Source: Paracoccaceae bacterium (GTDB taxonomy: Bacteria > Pseudomonadota > Alphaproteobacteria > Rhodobacterales > Rhodobacteraceae). Taken from it: a stretch of 7,641 bases of DNA. The notes below the pieces were generated by a model, which was given only the letters and a program-made list of their open reading frames with translations, did not search any database and had not been told where the DNA came from. Each line of letters starts with the position of its first letter. Within the stretch, counting starts at the first letter, position 1. Shown here one piece after another: positions 1 through 7,329 of this stretch. The translations under genes were made by a program, and so were the position numbers. The stretch spans positions 1 through 7,641 of the forward strand of contig JAOUMG010000077.1 in NCBI GenBank assembly GCA_029881635.1. The letters are read 5' to 3'.

Positions 1-2487
1 GAGGAATTTGATCACAGCTTCGTCTGCCAGCGCGATTTTTTCAACCTCGGAAGCAGGCATATCGGTCGGCACGGTGATTTCTGCCCGACGCTTGCCGTTG
101 ATCTGGATAGGCAGCGTTACCGTATCATCAACCAGCATTGCAGGATCGGCCTTGGGCCATTCCGATTCGGCAATCAGACCTTTGCCGCCCTGATGCGCCC
201 AGATCTCTTCGGCCAGATGCGGTGTCATTGGCGACATCAGCTGTGCCAGAACCATCACCGCCTGTCGCTGAATGGCCTTGGAGGCATCGGATTTCTGGAT
301 TGCATTCGCAAATTCGTAAAGCTTGGCGATGGATTTGTTAAAGGCAAAGCCCTCAATCGTCTGCGTCACGTCATGCACGGCCCGGTGCATCGCCCGTAGC
401 AGTCCCTCGTCATCTTTGCCGGGTTTGTCACCGGGAAGGCTGGCGATGCGTTCGCACAGCATCCAGACGCGGGCGAGGTGCTTAAAGGCGGCCTCGGCAC
501 CGGCAGCGGTCCATTCCACGTCACGCTCGGGCGGGCTGTCGGACATCACGAACCAGCGGGCAGTGTCAGCACCGTAGCGCGCGATGATGTCCATCGGGTC
601 GACGACGTTTTTCTTTGATTTGGACATCTTGATGACCGGGCCGATATCGACCGGTGTGCCATCGGCAAGTGTGGCACCCTCGGCAGTACGGGTCACCTCA
701 TCCGGGGAACGCCAGATCGGACGCCCATCGTTGCCTTTGACCGAATAGGTCTCATGCGTCACCATCCCTTGGGTAAAGAGCGCGTTGAACGGCTCGATCG
801 CCTTTTTCGGCAGATGTCCGCAGATATGCATCGCGCGCGCGAAGAAGCGGGAATAGAGCAGATGCAGGATCGCATGTTCGATACCGCCGATATACTGGTC
901 GACATTCATCCAGTAATCGGCGTCTGCCATCACGGTCGGCGTGGGGGCATGGGGGGCGGTAAAGCGGGCGAAATACCACGAACTATCGACGAAGGTGTCC
1001 ATCGTGTCGGTTTCGCGCTGGGCAGGTTTGCCGCAAGATGGACAGGCGCAGTCACGCCATGTCGGATGCCGGTCCAGCGGATTGCCGGGCACATCGAAAG
1101 TTACGTCATAGGGCAGTTCGATGGGCAGGTTTTCTTTTTGCTCGGGCACTGCACCGCAATCATCGCAATGGACGATGGGGATTGGGCAGCCCCAATAACG
1201 TTGCCGCGACAGGCCCCAGTCACGAAGGCGGTATTTGACCTGAGCGACGCCAAGCCCCTTTGCCTCAAAAAATTCGATTGTGGCATCGATACCCTGCTGG
1301 CTGGTTGCTTCGGTCACGCCAGCAAAGTGATCGATGTAATCGACCATTTCAGTCTTGGCCGGGACCAGTGCCTCGTTTTCAACCTCAGCCTTCTGACCAG
1401 GAAGATAAAAAGCGTTGCGCACCGGCAGGCCGTATTTGCGCGCAAAGTCCAGATCGCGCTGGTCATGGGCCGGACAGCCAAATACTGCGCCTGTTCCGTA
1501 TTCCATCATGACAAAGTTGCCGACCCAAACCGGCAGCTCGATTTCCGGGTAAACCGGATGGCGGACCCTCAGACCGGTATTGATGCCCTTCTTCTCGGCC
1601 TTTTCCATCGCCGCTTCGGTTGTGTCCATCTTGCGGGTCTCGGCGACAAAGGCCGCGAGGGCAGGGTTTTCCTCTACCAGTGCGCACGACACCGGATGTT
1701 CCGCTGAGATCGCAACAAAGCTTGCCCCACGCAAGGTATCGGGCCGGGTCGAATAGCAGATGATTGGCTCTTTGTCGTCGCTCCGCTGGAAAGGAATCTC
1801 GATACCGCGCGACTTTCCAATCCAGTTGGATTGCATCAGTTTGACCTTGGCGGGCCAATGATCAAGACTGTCGATGGCGGTCAGCAACTCTTCAGAAAAA
1901 TCGCTGATCTTGAAGAACCATTGTACCAGTTCGCGTCTCTCGACATCCGCGCCCGACCGCCAGCCTTTGCCGTCGATGACCTGTTCATTGGCCAGAACTG
2001 TCATATCGACCGGGTCCCAGTTCACCACGGCCTTTTTGCGGTAGATCAGCCCCTTTTGCAGAAAATCGATAAACATCGACTGCTGCTGGCCGTAATACTC
2101 CGGGTCGCAGGTGGCAAATTCGCGGCTCCAGTCGATCGACAGGCCCAAAGGCTTCATCTGATCGCGCATCTGGGTGATATTGCCGTATGTCCAGTCTTTC
2201 GGGTGACCGCCCCGCTCCATTGCCGCGTTTTCCGCGGGCATCCCGAAGGCATCCCAGCCCATCGGGTGCAGTACTGAAAACCCGCTGGCGGATTTGTAGC
2301 GCGCAATGACATCTCCCATCGTGTAATTGCGCACATGACCGATGTGAATGCGCCCCGAAGGGTATGGAAACATCTCCAACACATAATACTTTGGCCGCGT
2401 CTCATCCCGGATGGCAACAAAGGTACCGGCCTCGTCCCAGGCCTTTTGCCATTTCGGCTCGGTTGTGGCGGGATCGTAGCTGGGCAT
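1..2487 (-). CDS. leuS: Leucyl-tRNA synthetase, C-terminus cut by window edge
   Basis: Class I aminoacyl-tRNA synthetase that charges tRNA-Leu with leucine in the cytoplasm. The reading frame is open from ATG at 2487 to the first base of the window, giving 829 residues. E. coli LeuRS has 860, so only some 20-30 C-terminal residues are missing. Visible in the translation: the HIGH signature at residues 48-51 (within [11 protein letters not shown]); the CP1 editing domain with its threonine-rich STRPDT at 246-251 (T251 matches the editing threonine T252 of E. coli) and HDQRD ending at D345; a zinc knuckle with CDDC and later CPSC; the segment [12 protein letters not shown]; and KMSKS at 620-624. 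Catalytic and editing sites therefore look intact. The start is supported by GAAAGG seven bases upstream (2495-2500) and by [14 protein letters not shown], a normal LeuRS N-terminus. The DUF3576 gene lies 72 nt upstream on the same strand, with a strong hairpin between them. Confidence 0.98.
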   Translation of the reverse strand, partial: MPSYDPATTEPKWQKAWDEAGTFVAIRDETRPKYYVLEMFPYPSGRIHIGHVRNYTMGDVIARYKSASGFSVLHPMGWDAFGMPAENAAMERGGHPKDWTYGNITQMRDQMKPLGLSIDWSREFATCDPEYYGQQQSMFIDFLQKGLIYRKKAVVNWDPVDMTVLANEQVIDGKGWRSGADVERRELVQWFFKISDFSEELLTAIDSLDHWPAKVKLMQSNWIGKSRGIEIPFQRSDDKEPIICYSTRPDTLRGASFVAISAEHPVSCALVEENPALAAFVAETRKMDTTEAAMEKAEKKGINTGLRVRHPVYPEIELPVWVGNFVMMEYGTGAVFGCPAHDQRDLDFARKYGLPVRNAFYLPGQKAEVENEALVPAKTEMVDYIDHFAGVTEATSQQGIDATIEFFEAKGLGVAQVKYRLRDWGLSRQRYWGCPIPIVHCDDCGAVPEQKENLPIELPYDVTFDVPGNPLDRHPTWRDCACPSCGKPAQRETDTMDTFVDSSWYFARFTAPHAPTPTVMADADYWMNVDQYIGGIEHAILHLLYSRFFARAMHICGHLPKKAIEPFNALFTQGMVTHETYSVKGNDGRPIWRSPDEVTRTAEGATLADGTPVDIGPVIKMSKSKKNVVDPMDIIARYGADTARWFVMSDSPPERDVEWTAAGAEAAFKHLARVWMLCERIASLPGDKPGKDDEGLLRAMHRAVHDVTQTIEGFAFNKSIAKLYEFANAIQKSDASKAIQRQAVMVLAQLMSPMTPHLAEEIWAHQGGKGLIAESEWPKADPAMLVDDTVTLPIQINGKRRAEITVPTDMPASEVEKIALADEAVIKFL

Positions 2488-2494
2488 GTGGGGG

Positions 2495-2500
2495 CCTTTC
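2495..2500 (-). promoter_or_regulatory. Ribosome binding site of leuS
   Basis: GAAAGG on the minus strand, seven bases before the leuS ATG at 2487. It lies only nine bases beyond the foot of the hairpin at 2510-2537, so that hairpin could affect ribosome access. The ATG at 2507 is out of frame with leuS and is not its start. Confidence 0.55.
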
Positions 2501-2509
2501 TTGACATGC

Positions 2510-2537
2510 AAACGCCGGGCGCGATGGCCCGGCGTTT
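2510..2537 (-). terminator. Perfect 11-bp hairpin between DUF3576 gene and leuS
   Basis: AAACGCCGGGC (2537-2527 on the minus strand) pairs without mismatch with GCCCGGCGTTT (2520-2510) around the six-base loop CATCGC. The stem is GC-rich with an A/T foot, as in an intrinsic terminator, but the U tract is only three bases long (TTTGCATG follows). It starts 22 nt after the DUF3576 stop codon and ends 22 nt before the leuS ATG. It may be a weak terminator, an attenuator limiting leuS expression, or a processing or stability hairpin at the end of the DUF3576 message. On the plus strand the following bases (TTTATACTT) are equally weak as a U tract, and no plus-strand gene ends here. Confidence 0.55.
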
Positions 2538-2559
2538 ATACTTGGCTGGCGGGCAGAAT

Positions 2560-3156
2560 CTAGAGCTTGCTGTCACGGATGCGCAACTGGCGCGCACGCG
2601 TGAGAATCGCATCCTCAACCGCGCGGGCCGTTTCCACATCAACCGGGCCCGATTTCGACATCAATGCAACCTTCAGCGATCGTGCATCCAGTGCCGGATC
2701 CTGCACATAAATCGTTGCGCGGTAGGCGCGGCCACCGCCCGGCGGGGTGCCGAAGCCGGTGACAATCACGCCCGAAAACGGATCAACGGATTGAATAGGC
2801 AGAAAATCCAGCACTTCCAGTGACGCCTGCCAAAGATACTTGTTCACTTCGACGGTTACATTCGGATCGGCGTTATTGCGAAAGAGATCGAACAACCTTG
2901 ATCGTTTACCGCTTGCGCCCTGACCCGCACGCTTGCCGCGATTGTTGATGGTAACGATACCTTCGTCCTCGCCGCTCTGATCTATGCCCGGAACCGGGGC
3001 TTCTTCCTCGACCGGAACTGCCCGATCACGCCGCCCGAACAGCCCGCTATCGCCGCTGAAAAGACCGCCACCACCGCTACCGATTCCATTGCAGGCCGCC
3101 AGAGAGGTCAAAAGACCCCCCAGAATCGCAGCGCGCATCATGATCCGGACCTTCAT
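2560..3156 (-). CDS. DUF3576 family lipoprotein
   Basis: Predicted lipoprotein of 198 residues with a DUF3576-like core; the family has no established biochemical role that I know of. Residues 1-22 form a lipoprotein signal peptide: basic MKVRIMMR, a hydrophobic stretch, then the lipobox LAAC with the acylated cysteine at 22. Residues 23-100 are a low-complexity linker rich in Gly, acidic and basic residues, probably disordered. The conserved core is about 104-167, with VNKYLWQASLEVLDFLP and SVDPFSGVIVTGF. The open frame extends upstream to 3213, but those codons encode an Arg-rich stretch that does not suit a signal peptide. Between the two nearby ATGs (3162 and 3156) I chose 3156, because GGGGG lies eight bases before it and only two before the other. 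It is divergent from the porin gene and upstream of leuS on the same strand. From memory, DUF3576 next to leuS recurs in alphaproteobacteria, so co-transcription is plausible despite the intervening hairpin. Confidence 0.88.
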   Translation of the reverse strand: MKVRIMMRAAILGGLLTSLAACNGIGSGGGGLFSGDSGLFGRRDRAVPVEEEAPVPGIDQSGEDEGIVTINNRGKRAGQGASGKRSRLFDLFRNNADPNVTVEVNKYLWQASLEVLDFLPIQSVDPFSGVIVTGFGTPPGGGRAYRATIYVQDPALDARSLKVALMSKSGPVDVETARAVEDAILTRARQLRIRDSKL

Positions 3157-3208
3157 ATGCATAGCCCCCGTCAACCTTTTTAGCTGTCTAACCCGGCACC
3201 TGCGTGCG

Positions 3209-3243
3209 AACAAGGCTTTTCAGGGCAATGGTTTTGCCTTGTT
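3209..3243. repeat. 8-bp inverted repeat in the divergent intergenic region
   Basis: AACAAGGC (3209-3216) and its exact complement GCCTTGTT (3236-3243) are separated by 19 bases, with a TTTT run just inside each arm on the plus strand. The arms start 53 bp upstream of the DUF3576 ATG and end about 170 bp upstream of the porin. The arrangement could be an operator for a dimeric regulator or a hairpin in the DUF3576 leader. No specific regulator can be named. Confidence 0.35.
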
Positions 3244-3355
3244 TCATGGGCTGTTGATCGGACTGTGGCAAGAACGCACCAACAGCCCTGAGTCTTCCCG
3301 CCCCATCCGTGCTTTCCGTTGCAATGCGAGGGCCAAGAGAGGAAATAGGGTCATA

Positions 3356-3381
3356 CCCAATTCGGATCTCCCTGAGTTGGG
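3356..3381 (+). promoter_or_regulatory. Stem-loop in the porin leader
   Basis: CCCAATTC (3356-3363) pairs with GAGTTGGG (3374-3381) over eight base pairs, one of them G-U, around a ten-base loop. The CCC of the left arm can also pair in a smaller alternative hairpin, GGGT-CAT-ACCC (3348-3358), so the two folds exclude each other. The structure ends 17 bases before the Shine-Dalgarno sequence and has no U tract, so it is not a terminator. It may stabilise the mRNA or take part in post-transcriptional control, if transcription starts upstream of it. Confidence 0.35.
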
Positions 3382-3398
3382 CCTACATTTAGACACAC

Positions 3399-3403
3399 GA
3401 GGG
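3399..3403 (+). promoter_or_regulatory. Ribosome binding site of the porin gene
   Basis: GAGGG lies eight bases before the ATG at 3412 and fixes that start, which also places the signal peptide exactly at the N-terminus. Confidence 0.7.
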
Positions 3404-3411
3404 AATACGAA

Positions 3412-4332
3412 ATGAAAAAGATCCTCCTCGCATCCACAGCACTTGTCGGCATGGCCGGCGCTGCGGCTGCTGAAATTACGCTGTCGGGCTATGCCGAAAT
3501 CGGTATCTTCGGCGGTGACGCAGTTGAGACCCAGTTCCACAACGACTGGCAGGTCAACTTCAACTTCTCGACCGAAACCGACAATGGCCTGACCATCGGT
3601 GGTAAGGTTCAGATCGAAGAAAACAATACCCCAGGCGCGATCAACGGCGGACTTCGCATCGATGACGAAGCCTTCTGGGTTTCTGGTACGTTCGGCAAAG
3701 TCACTTTGGGTGAAACCGATGGTGCGTTCGACTGGGCATTGGCCGAAATCTATTCGGGCACCTCGATCTTCGACGATCACTCAACCCATGCTGGCGCTTA
3801 TTGGTTCACCGGCTTCGACGGTACCTTTTATGATAACCAGATCATGCGTTACGAATACTCCTTCGGCGATTTCGCTGTAGCGATCTCGGCTGAAATGGAC
3901 GACAGCGGCACGTTTGATCCGGTTATGTCTATCGGTGCCAAATGGTCCGGCGACATGGGCGGCAACGACGTAAGCGCAGCTATCGGTTACACCGAAGTTG
4001 AAGGCCTCGACATCGTTGGTTTGAGCGCTGGTATCGCGATGCCAAATGGCTTCTCTGCCAATATTGGTTATGCAGACGGCAACCTGTATGGTGGCCCGGA
4101 CGACAGCTGGATCGGTGTCGCTGCGGCTTATACCCAAGGCCCGCTGTTGGTTGGTGTGAACTACGGCGAATATGATGTGGTCGACGCCAGCGGCTTTGGT
4201 CTGGTTGTAAACTATGACCTGGGCGGTGGTGTTGTTGCGATGGCCGGCTACGGTTCTAGCGACGGTTCTTTCTCCAGCTTCAATGGCAACGGCAGCGACA
4301 CGTTCTCGCTGGGCCTTGGAATGTCGTTCTGA
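3412..4332 (+). CDS. Outer-membrane porin, Rhodobacteraceae type
   Basis: Predicted beta-barrel porin of 306 residues for passive uptake of small solutes through the outer membrane. Residues 1-20 are a Sec signal peptide (MKKILLASTALVG, then AGAAAA), with cleavage expected before E21. The mature protein begins EITLSGYAEIG, the usual first strand of alphaproteobacterial porins of the general Gram-negative porin family (Porin_4-like). Alternating hydrophobic/polar strands and Gly/Asn/Asp-rich turns run through the chain. It ends LGLGMSF, with the terminal Phe typical of proteins folded by the BAM complex. The mature chain is extremely acidic: by hand count about 40 Asp/Glu against 5 Lys/Arg, with no basic residue after about position 184. 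The gene stands alone between its leader hairpin and an intrinsic terminator, so it is probably a single, well-expressed transcript. The solute cannot be told from sequence. Confidence 0.92.
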   Translation: MKKILLASTALVGMAGAAAAEITLSGYAEIGIFGGDAVETQFHNDWQVNFNFSTETDNGLTIGGKVQIEENNTPGAINGGLRIDDEAFWVSGTFGKVTLGETDGAFDWALAEIYSGTSIFDDHSTHAGAYWFTGFDGTFYDNQIMRYEYSFGDFAVAISAEMDDSGTFDPVMSIGAKWSGDMGGNDVSAAIGYTEVEGLDIVGLSAGIAMPNGFSANIGYADGNLYGGPDDSWIGVAAAYTQGPLLVGVNYGEYDVVDASGFGLVVNYDLGGGVVAMAGYGSSDGSFSSFNGNGSDTFSLGLGMSF

Positions 4333-4357
4333 TTATCTAATCGGACCTGATTTTGGG

Positions 4358-4391
4358 AAAGAGCGGGCCCTGTGCCCGCTCTTTTTCTTTT
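4358..4391 (+). terminator. Intrinsic terminator of the porin gene
   Basis: AAAGAGCGGGC (4358-4368) pairs perfectly with GCCCGCTCTTT (4374-4384) around the five-base loop CCTGT and is followed by TTCTTTT. It starts 25 nt after the porin stop codon. It separates the porin transcript from the sulfotransferase gene, which therefore needs its own promoter in the 84 bp between 4392 and 4475 or depends on readthrough. No clear promoter is visible there. Confidence 0.9.
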
Positions 4392-4475
4392 GATATGACA
4401 AATCGCAAACTCGACTTTGCCGAGGGCCAAGGATAAGGTCCGCAGCGTTCCGCGAACTGCCTTTGGAATTAAATA

Positions 4476-6641
4476 ATGGCCCCGCTAACTGCGACCGAAG
4501 TTCAGAAACTGTATGCCCTTGGCGTAAATCAGCAAAAAGACAAAAACTACATCGCTGCACTCGAGACATATGGCAAGATTGTCAAAACCAATCCCGGCGT
4601 TCCCGAAGTTCACTTTCAGATGGGGCGAATTCTTTGCCAGACCGACAGTGCCAGCAACGCACTGCCACATTTGCGCATGGTCAGCGAAGCCAAACCAAAC
4701 GAAAAACTTGTCTGGCTGGCACGCGCGGAAGCGGTCGCACTGAGTGCCAATGACGAGGCAGAAGCCGATTTCTTGCGGGCATTGAAACTTGCCCCTATTG
4801 AAACCGAAGCAAAAATCAAGCTTCAGGACCGTTTTGGCGCAAGGCGGCACAAGTCTCGCCCGGCAACCGGGGGTATGAAAGCTAAGGACATTCAGCGGAT
4901 GCTTGCCTTACTGGAGTCAGGCAAGGTTTCTGAGACCGAGTTCATGGCAGCGAAATTCACCCGAACGCACCCACGCTCTGCCATCGCCTTCAGTATTCTT
5001 GGCACCGCTCAAATGATTCAGCGAAAAATCGTTGCAGCCGAAGCGAGCTATATGGCTGCAATCCGGATTGATCCGGAATACGCCGAAACCTTTGACTATC
5101 TGGGACGGCTATTTGCCGAAACTGGCCGTGATGATGCCGCTGCCGAATGTTTCCGGAAGGCAATAACTCTTGCACCCGGTATGATGTCTGCACTCTTGGC
5201 TCTGGCCAGCATGCAGACCAAACTCGGCCGTCCCGCCGCTGCAATTCCTCTGTTAATACGCGCCATAAAGACAGATGATAATGCTCCTGAGGCTTATCGT
5301 GCACTCGGGAATGCCTATAGCCGATTGCGAGATTACAAAAACGCAGAAACCGCATTCGAAGACGCAATGAAGCGTTCTAATGTAGAAACTGCAGAACACC
5401 TCGCATTGCTGGCGCAAGTGCAATCTCGACTGGGCAAAGATGACCTAGCGTTGAAAAACTATGATCGCGCGCTAGAAATTGACGCAAACTCAGCTGCTGC
5501 TGTTGGAGGAAAAGCTCAACTTTTACAAACACTTGGAAACTTTGAAGCTGCCCAAGGTCTATTCCGACGCAGTTTTGAATTGGACCCATCCAATGGTGAA
5601 AATCACCGGATGTTCATTGCGTCGCATAAGACCAGAACCGGTGATCCACTGATTGAGTCTATGATTAACCGCTTTAACGACCCAACGCTGAGTGATGACA
5701 GTAAGATGAATTTTGGATTCGCAATTGCCAAGGCGCTTGAGGACGTAAAGGAGTTTGGCCAAGTTTTCCGATATCTCGACCAAGCAAACGCCCTGATGCG
5801 GAAGGCATATCCCTACGACATTGCCAAACGCATTAATGATGTGAATTTGCTGCAACAGGCGTTTTCCGACGTAGATTGGCAAAATATTGAGATAAAGGGC
5901 ACGACAAATTTTGCGCCGATTTTTGTAACTGGAATGCCTCGTTCAGGCACGACCTTGATTGAACAGATTATCGCCAGCCATTCCGAAGTGACCGGGGCCG
6001 GCGAGATCGGCGAGGCTGCCGGTTCTGCCCACAAACTGATCATGAGCAACGGCAAACCGCGTACCTTTGCAGAAATTCCTGAAAGTGAAATCATTGGTTT
6101 GGGGCATCATTTTGAAGCCTACATCCATGAACGATTTCCCAATGTGGCAAGAATTACCGACAAATCTATTCAATCCTATATGTCACTTGGGCTGTTAAAG
6201 CTGGCGATGCCAAATGCACGGTTTGTCATTGTCCGCCGCGACCCCCGCGATAACCTTCTGTCGATCTACAAGAACAAGTTCCCGGACGAGACACATCTTT
6301 ATGCTTATGATCTGGCCGATCTCGTTCACTATTACAGGACTTTTGTCGATACGATCAATTTCTGGCGCGAGCTGGTGCCGGACTGGTTTTACGAAGTTCA
6401 ATACGAAGAACTGGTGGCAAACCCGGAAGAGGAATCGCGCAAGCTGATTGCGGCTTGCGGGCTTGAGTGGGAAGACGCGTGTCTCAACTTCCACGAAAAC
6501 AAGCGCAAGATCGAAACGCTCAGTGTGTTCCAGGCGCGCCAGCCGATCTCCAAGGGGTCAGTCAAGGCATGGCAGCGTTACGAGAAAGAACTGAAACCGA
6601 TGCTGGATGCCTTGCGGGAAAGTGGCCATGTCACTGACTGA
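4476..6641 (+). CDS. TPR-repeat sulfotransferase fusion protein
   Basis: Soluble protein of 721 residues joining tetratricopeptide repeats to a PAPS-dependent sulfotransferase domain. Residues about 5-115 hold two or three TPR-like helix pairs. A basic linker (121-133) follows, then about six TPR units at 134-378, several near consensus (for example YLGRLFAETGRDDAAAECFRKA). The catalytic domain covers about 480-700. Its 5'-phosphosulfate loop is GMPRSGTT (486-493), as in tyrosylprotein sulfotransferases, and the 3'-phosphate-binding element is RRDPRDNLLSIY (587-598). E510 in GAGEIGEA lies where that family carries its catalytic glutamate. There is no signal peptide or membrane segment, so it is probably cytoplasmic. 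The TPRs may dock a protein acceptor, but the substrate (protein, lipid or glycan) is unknown. The start is fixed by an in-frame TAA two codons upstream; the Shine-Dalgarno is weak (TGGA). GC is about 47% over 5281-5760 by hand count, below its neighbours. The 3' end overlaps yggS by 14 nt. Confidence 0.9.
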   Translation: MAPLTATEVQKLYALGVNQQKDKNYIAALETYGKIVKTNPGVPEVHFQMGRILCQTDSASNALPHLRMVSEAKPNEKLVWLARAEAVALSANDEAEADFLRALKLAPIETEAKIKLQDRFGARRHKSRPATGGMKAKDIQRMLALLESGKVSETEFMAAKFTRTHPRSAIAFSILGTAQMIQRKIVAAEASYMAAIRIDPEYAETFDYLGRLFAETGRDDAAAECFRKAITLAPGMMSALLALASMQTKLGRPAAAIPLLIRAIKTDDNAPEAYRALGNAYSRLRDYKNAETAFEDAMKRSNVETAEHLALLAQVQSRLGKDDLALKNYDRALEIDANSAAAVGGKAQLLQTLGNFEAAQGLFRRSFELDPSNGENHRMFIASHKTRTGDPLIESMINRFNDPTLSDDSKMNFGFAIAKALEDVKEFGQVFRYLDQANALMRKAYPYDIAKRINDVNLLQQAFSDVDWQNIEIKGTTNFAPIFVTGMPRSGTTLIEQIIASHSEVTGAGEIGEAAGSAHKLIMSNGKPRTFAEIPESEIIGLGHHFEAYIHERFPNVARITDKSIQSYMSLGLLKLAMPNARFVIVRRDPRDNLLSIYKNKFPDETHLYAYDLADLVHYYRTFVDTINFWRELVPDWFYEVQYEELVANPEEESRKLIAACGLEWEDACLNFHENKRKIETLSVFQARQPISKGSVKAWQRYEKELKPMLDALRESGHVTD

Positions 6642-7287
6642 CATTCGGTCGAGGATCGCAGCGGCGGAAAAGGCGGCAGGCAGGGAACCCGGATCGGTCA
6701 CACTGATCGCGGTCTCCAAAGTGCAGCCTCTGGAAAGGGTAGAAGCGGTTCTAGGTGAGGGGCACCGCGTATTTGGTGAAAACTACGTGCAGGAAGCGGC
6801 GGGTAAATGGCCAGCACTTCGGGACCGTTTCGGACCGGTCACCGTGCATATGATTGGCCCGTTGCAGACCAACAAGGCAAAGGTGGCGGTAGAGCTTTTT
6901 GACGCGATCCATACACTGGATAGGCCGTCACTCGCCGAAAAACTGGCGCGGCTGGCAGATGCCCGTGGGGCCTGTCCTGTGCTGTTCGTGCAGGTAAACA
7001 CCGGTTCAGAGCCGCAAAAGGCCGGTATATTGCCCGAAGATACCGATAAATTTATCGCTGACTGCCGGGGGCTGGGCCTGCCATTGACCGGGCTGATGTG
7101 CATTCCGCCCGAAGGCGAAGACAGCCGCCCACATTTCGCACTTCTCGCTGAAATGGCCCTGCGGAACGATCTGACCGGGCTGTCGATGGGAATGAGTGCT
7201 GATTTCGAGGCTGCAATTGCCCATGGCGCTACACATGTCCGCGTGGGATCGGCCATTTTCGGCGCGCGTGACTACGATAAAGGTTAA
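6628..7287 (+). CDS. yggS: YggS/PLPBP family PLP homeostasis protein
   Basis: Member of the YggS/YlmE/PROSC family, small fold-type-III proteins that bind pyridoxal 5'-phosphate and help control free PLP and amino/keto-acid balance without a proven catalytic reaction. The product has 219 residues, close to the usual 220-235. Visible signatures: LIAVSK with the PLP lysine at K31, FGENYVQEA, VHMIGPLQTNK (73-83), HTLDR, VQVNTGSEPQKAGI (about 121-134), GLMCIPP, LSMGMSADFEAAI, and the phosphate-binding end RVGSAIFGARDY (205-216). The usual Trp before HxIG is Val here. I chose ATG 6628 because MSLTDIRSRI is a normal start for the family; the upstream ATG at 6607 would add seven atypical residues. 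The start overlaps the end of the sulfotransferase gene by 14 nt with no strong Shine-Dalgarno, suggesting translational coupling. Confidence 0.93.
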   Translation: MSLTDIRSRIAAAEKAAGREPGSVTLIAVSKVQPLERVEAVLGEGHRVFGENYVQEAAGKWPALRDRFGPVTVHMIGPLQTNKAKVAVELFDAIHTLDRPSLAEKLARLADARGACPVLFVQVNTGSEPQKAGILPEDTDKFIADCRGLGLPLTGLMCIPPEGEDSRPHFALLAEMALRNDLTGLSMGMSADFEAAIAHGATHVRVGSAIFGARDYDKG

Positions 7288-7323
7288 GGGGCTGTCTGCC
7301 CCTTCCCCCGGATTGCATCCGGG
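7286..7323 (+). terminator. Two tandem GC-rich hairpins after yggS
   Basis: AAGGGGC (7286-7292) pairs with GCCCCTT (7298-7304) around TGTCT, using the last two bases of the yggS stop codon. Straight after it, CCCGGAT (7307-7313) pairs with ATCCGGG (7317-7323) around TGC and is followed by only TTT. The tandem stems sit between convergent genes, where a terminator is expected, but neither has a real U tract. They may act with Rho, or as 3' stability structures for either transcript. Confidence 0.5.
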
Positions 7324-7329
7324 TTTCAA

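Larger units (their letters stand above)
3157..3411. promoter_or_regulatory. Divergent intergenic region between DUF3576 and porin genes
   Basis: This 255-bp stretch must hold the promoters of both divergent genes. I see no good match to the sigma-70 consensus in either direction. Weak candidates are TTGCAA (3319-3324) for the porin, without a convincing -10, and TTGTTC with a TAGACA-like box on the minus strand towards the DUF3576 gene. Two dyad structures lie inside and are listed separately. The short open frames across it have no recognisable protein character. Confidence 0.5.

Noticed and set aside
754..1707. A 317-residue open frame on the plus strand opposite leuS.
   Set aside because: It is fully antisense to the well-supported leuS coding sequence. 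Its translation has a composition typical of a reversed GC-rich gene and no family motif.
1831..2277. A 148-residue plus-strand open frame, together with minus-strand frames at 1463-1858 and 2154-2642.
   Set aside because: All overlap the leuS frame, whose signatures (HIGH, editing site) lie in the same DNA; they are shadows.
2488..2559. A T-box or leucine-codon attenuator in front of leuS.
   Set aside because: The gap is too short for a T-box, no leader peptide with a run of Leu codons is present, and T-boxes are not typical of alphaproteobacteria; only a single hairpin is seen.
3157..3213. An upstream extension of the DUF3576 gene to a start at 3213.
   Set aside because: It would put 19 Arg-rich residues before a complete lipoprotein signal peptide, while ATG 3156 has a well-spaced purine-rich site.
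3244..3780. A 178-residue minus-strand open frame opposite the porin start.
   Set aside because: It covers the porin leader and signal peptide region antisense and shows no recognisable domain or ribosome binding site.
6607..6627. ATG 6607 as the yggS start.
   Set aside because: It adds seven residues (MPCGKVA) unlike family N-termini, and ATG 6628 begins the normal sequence.
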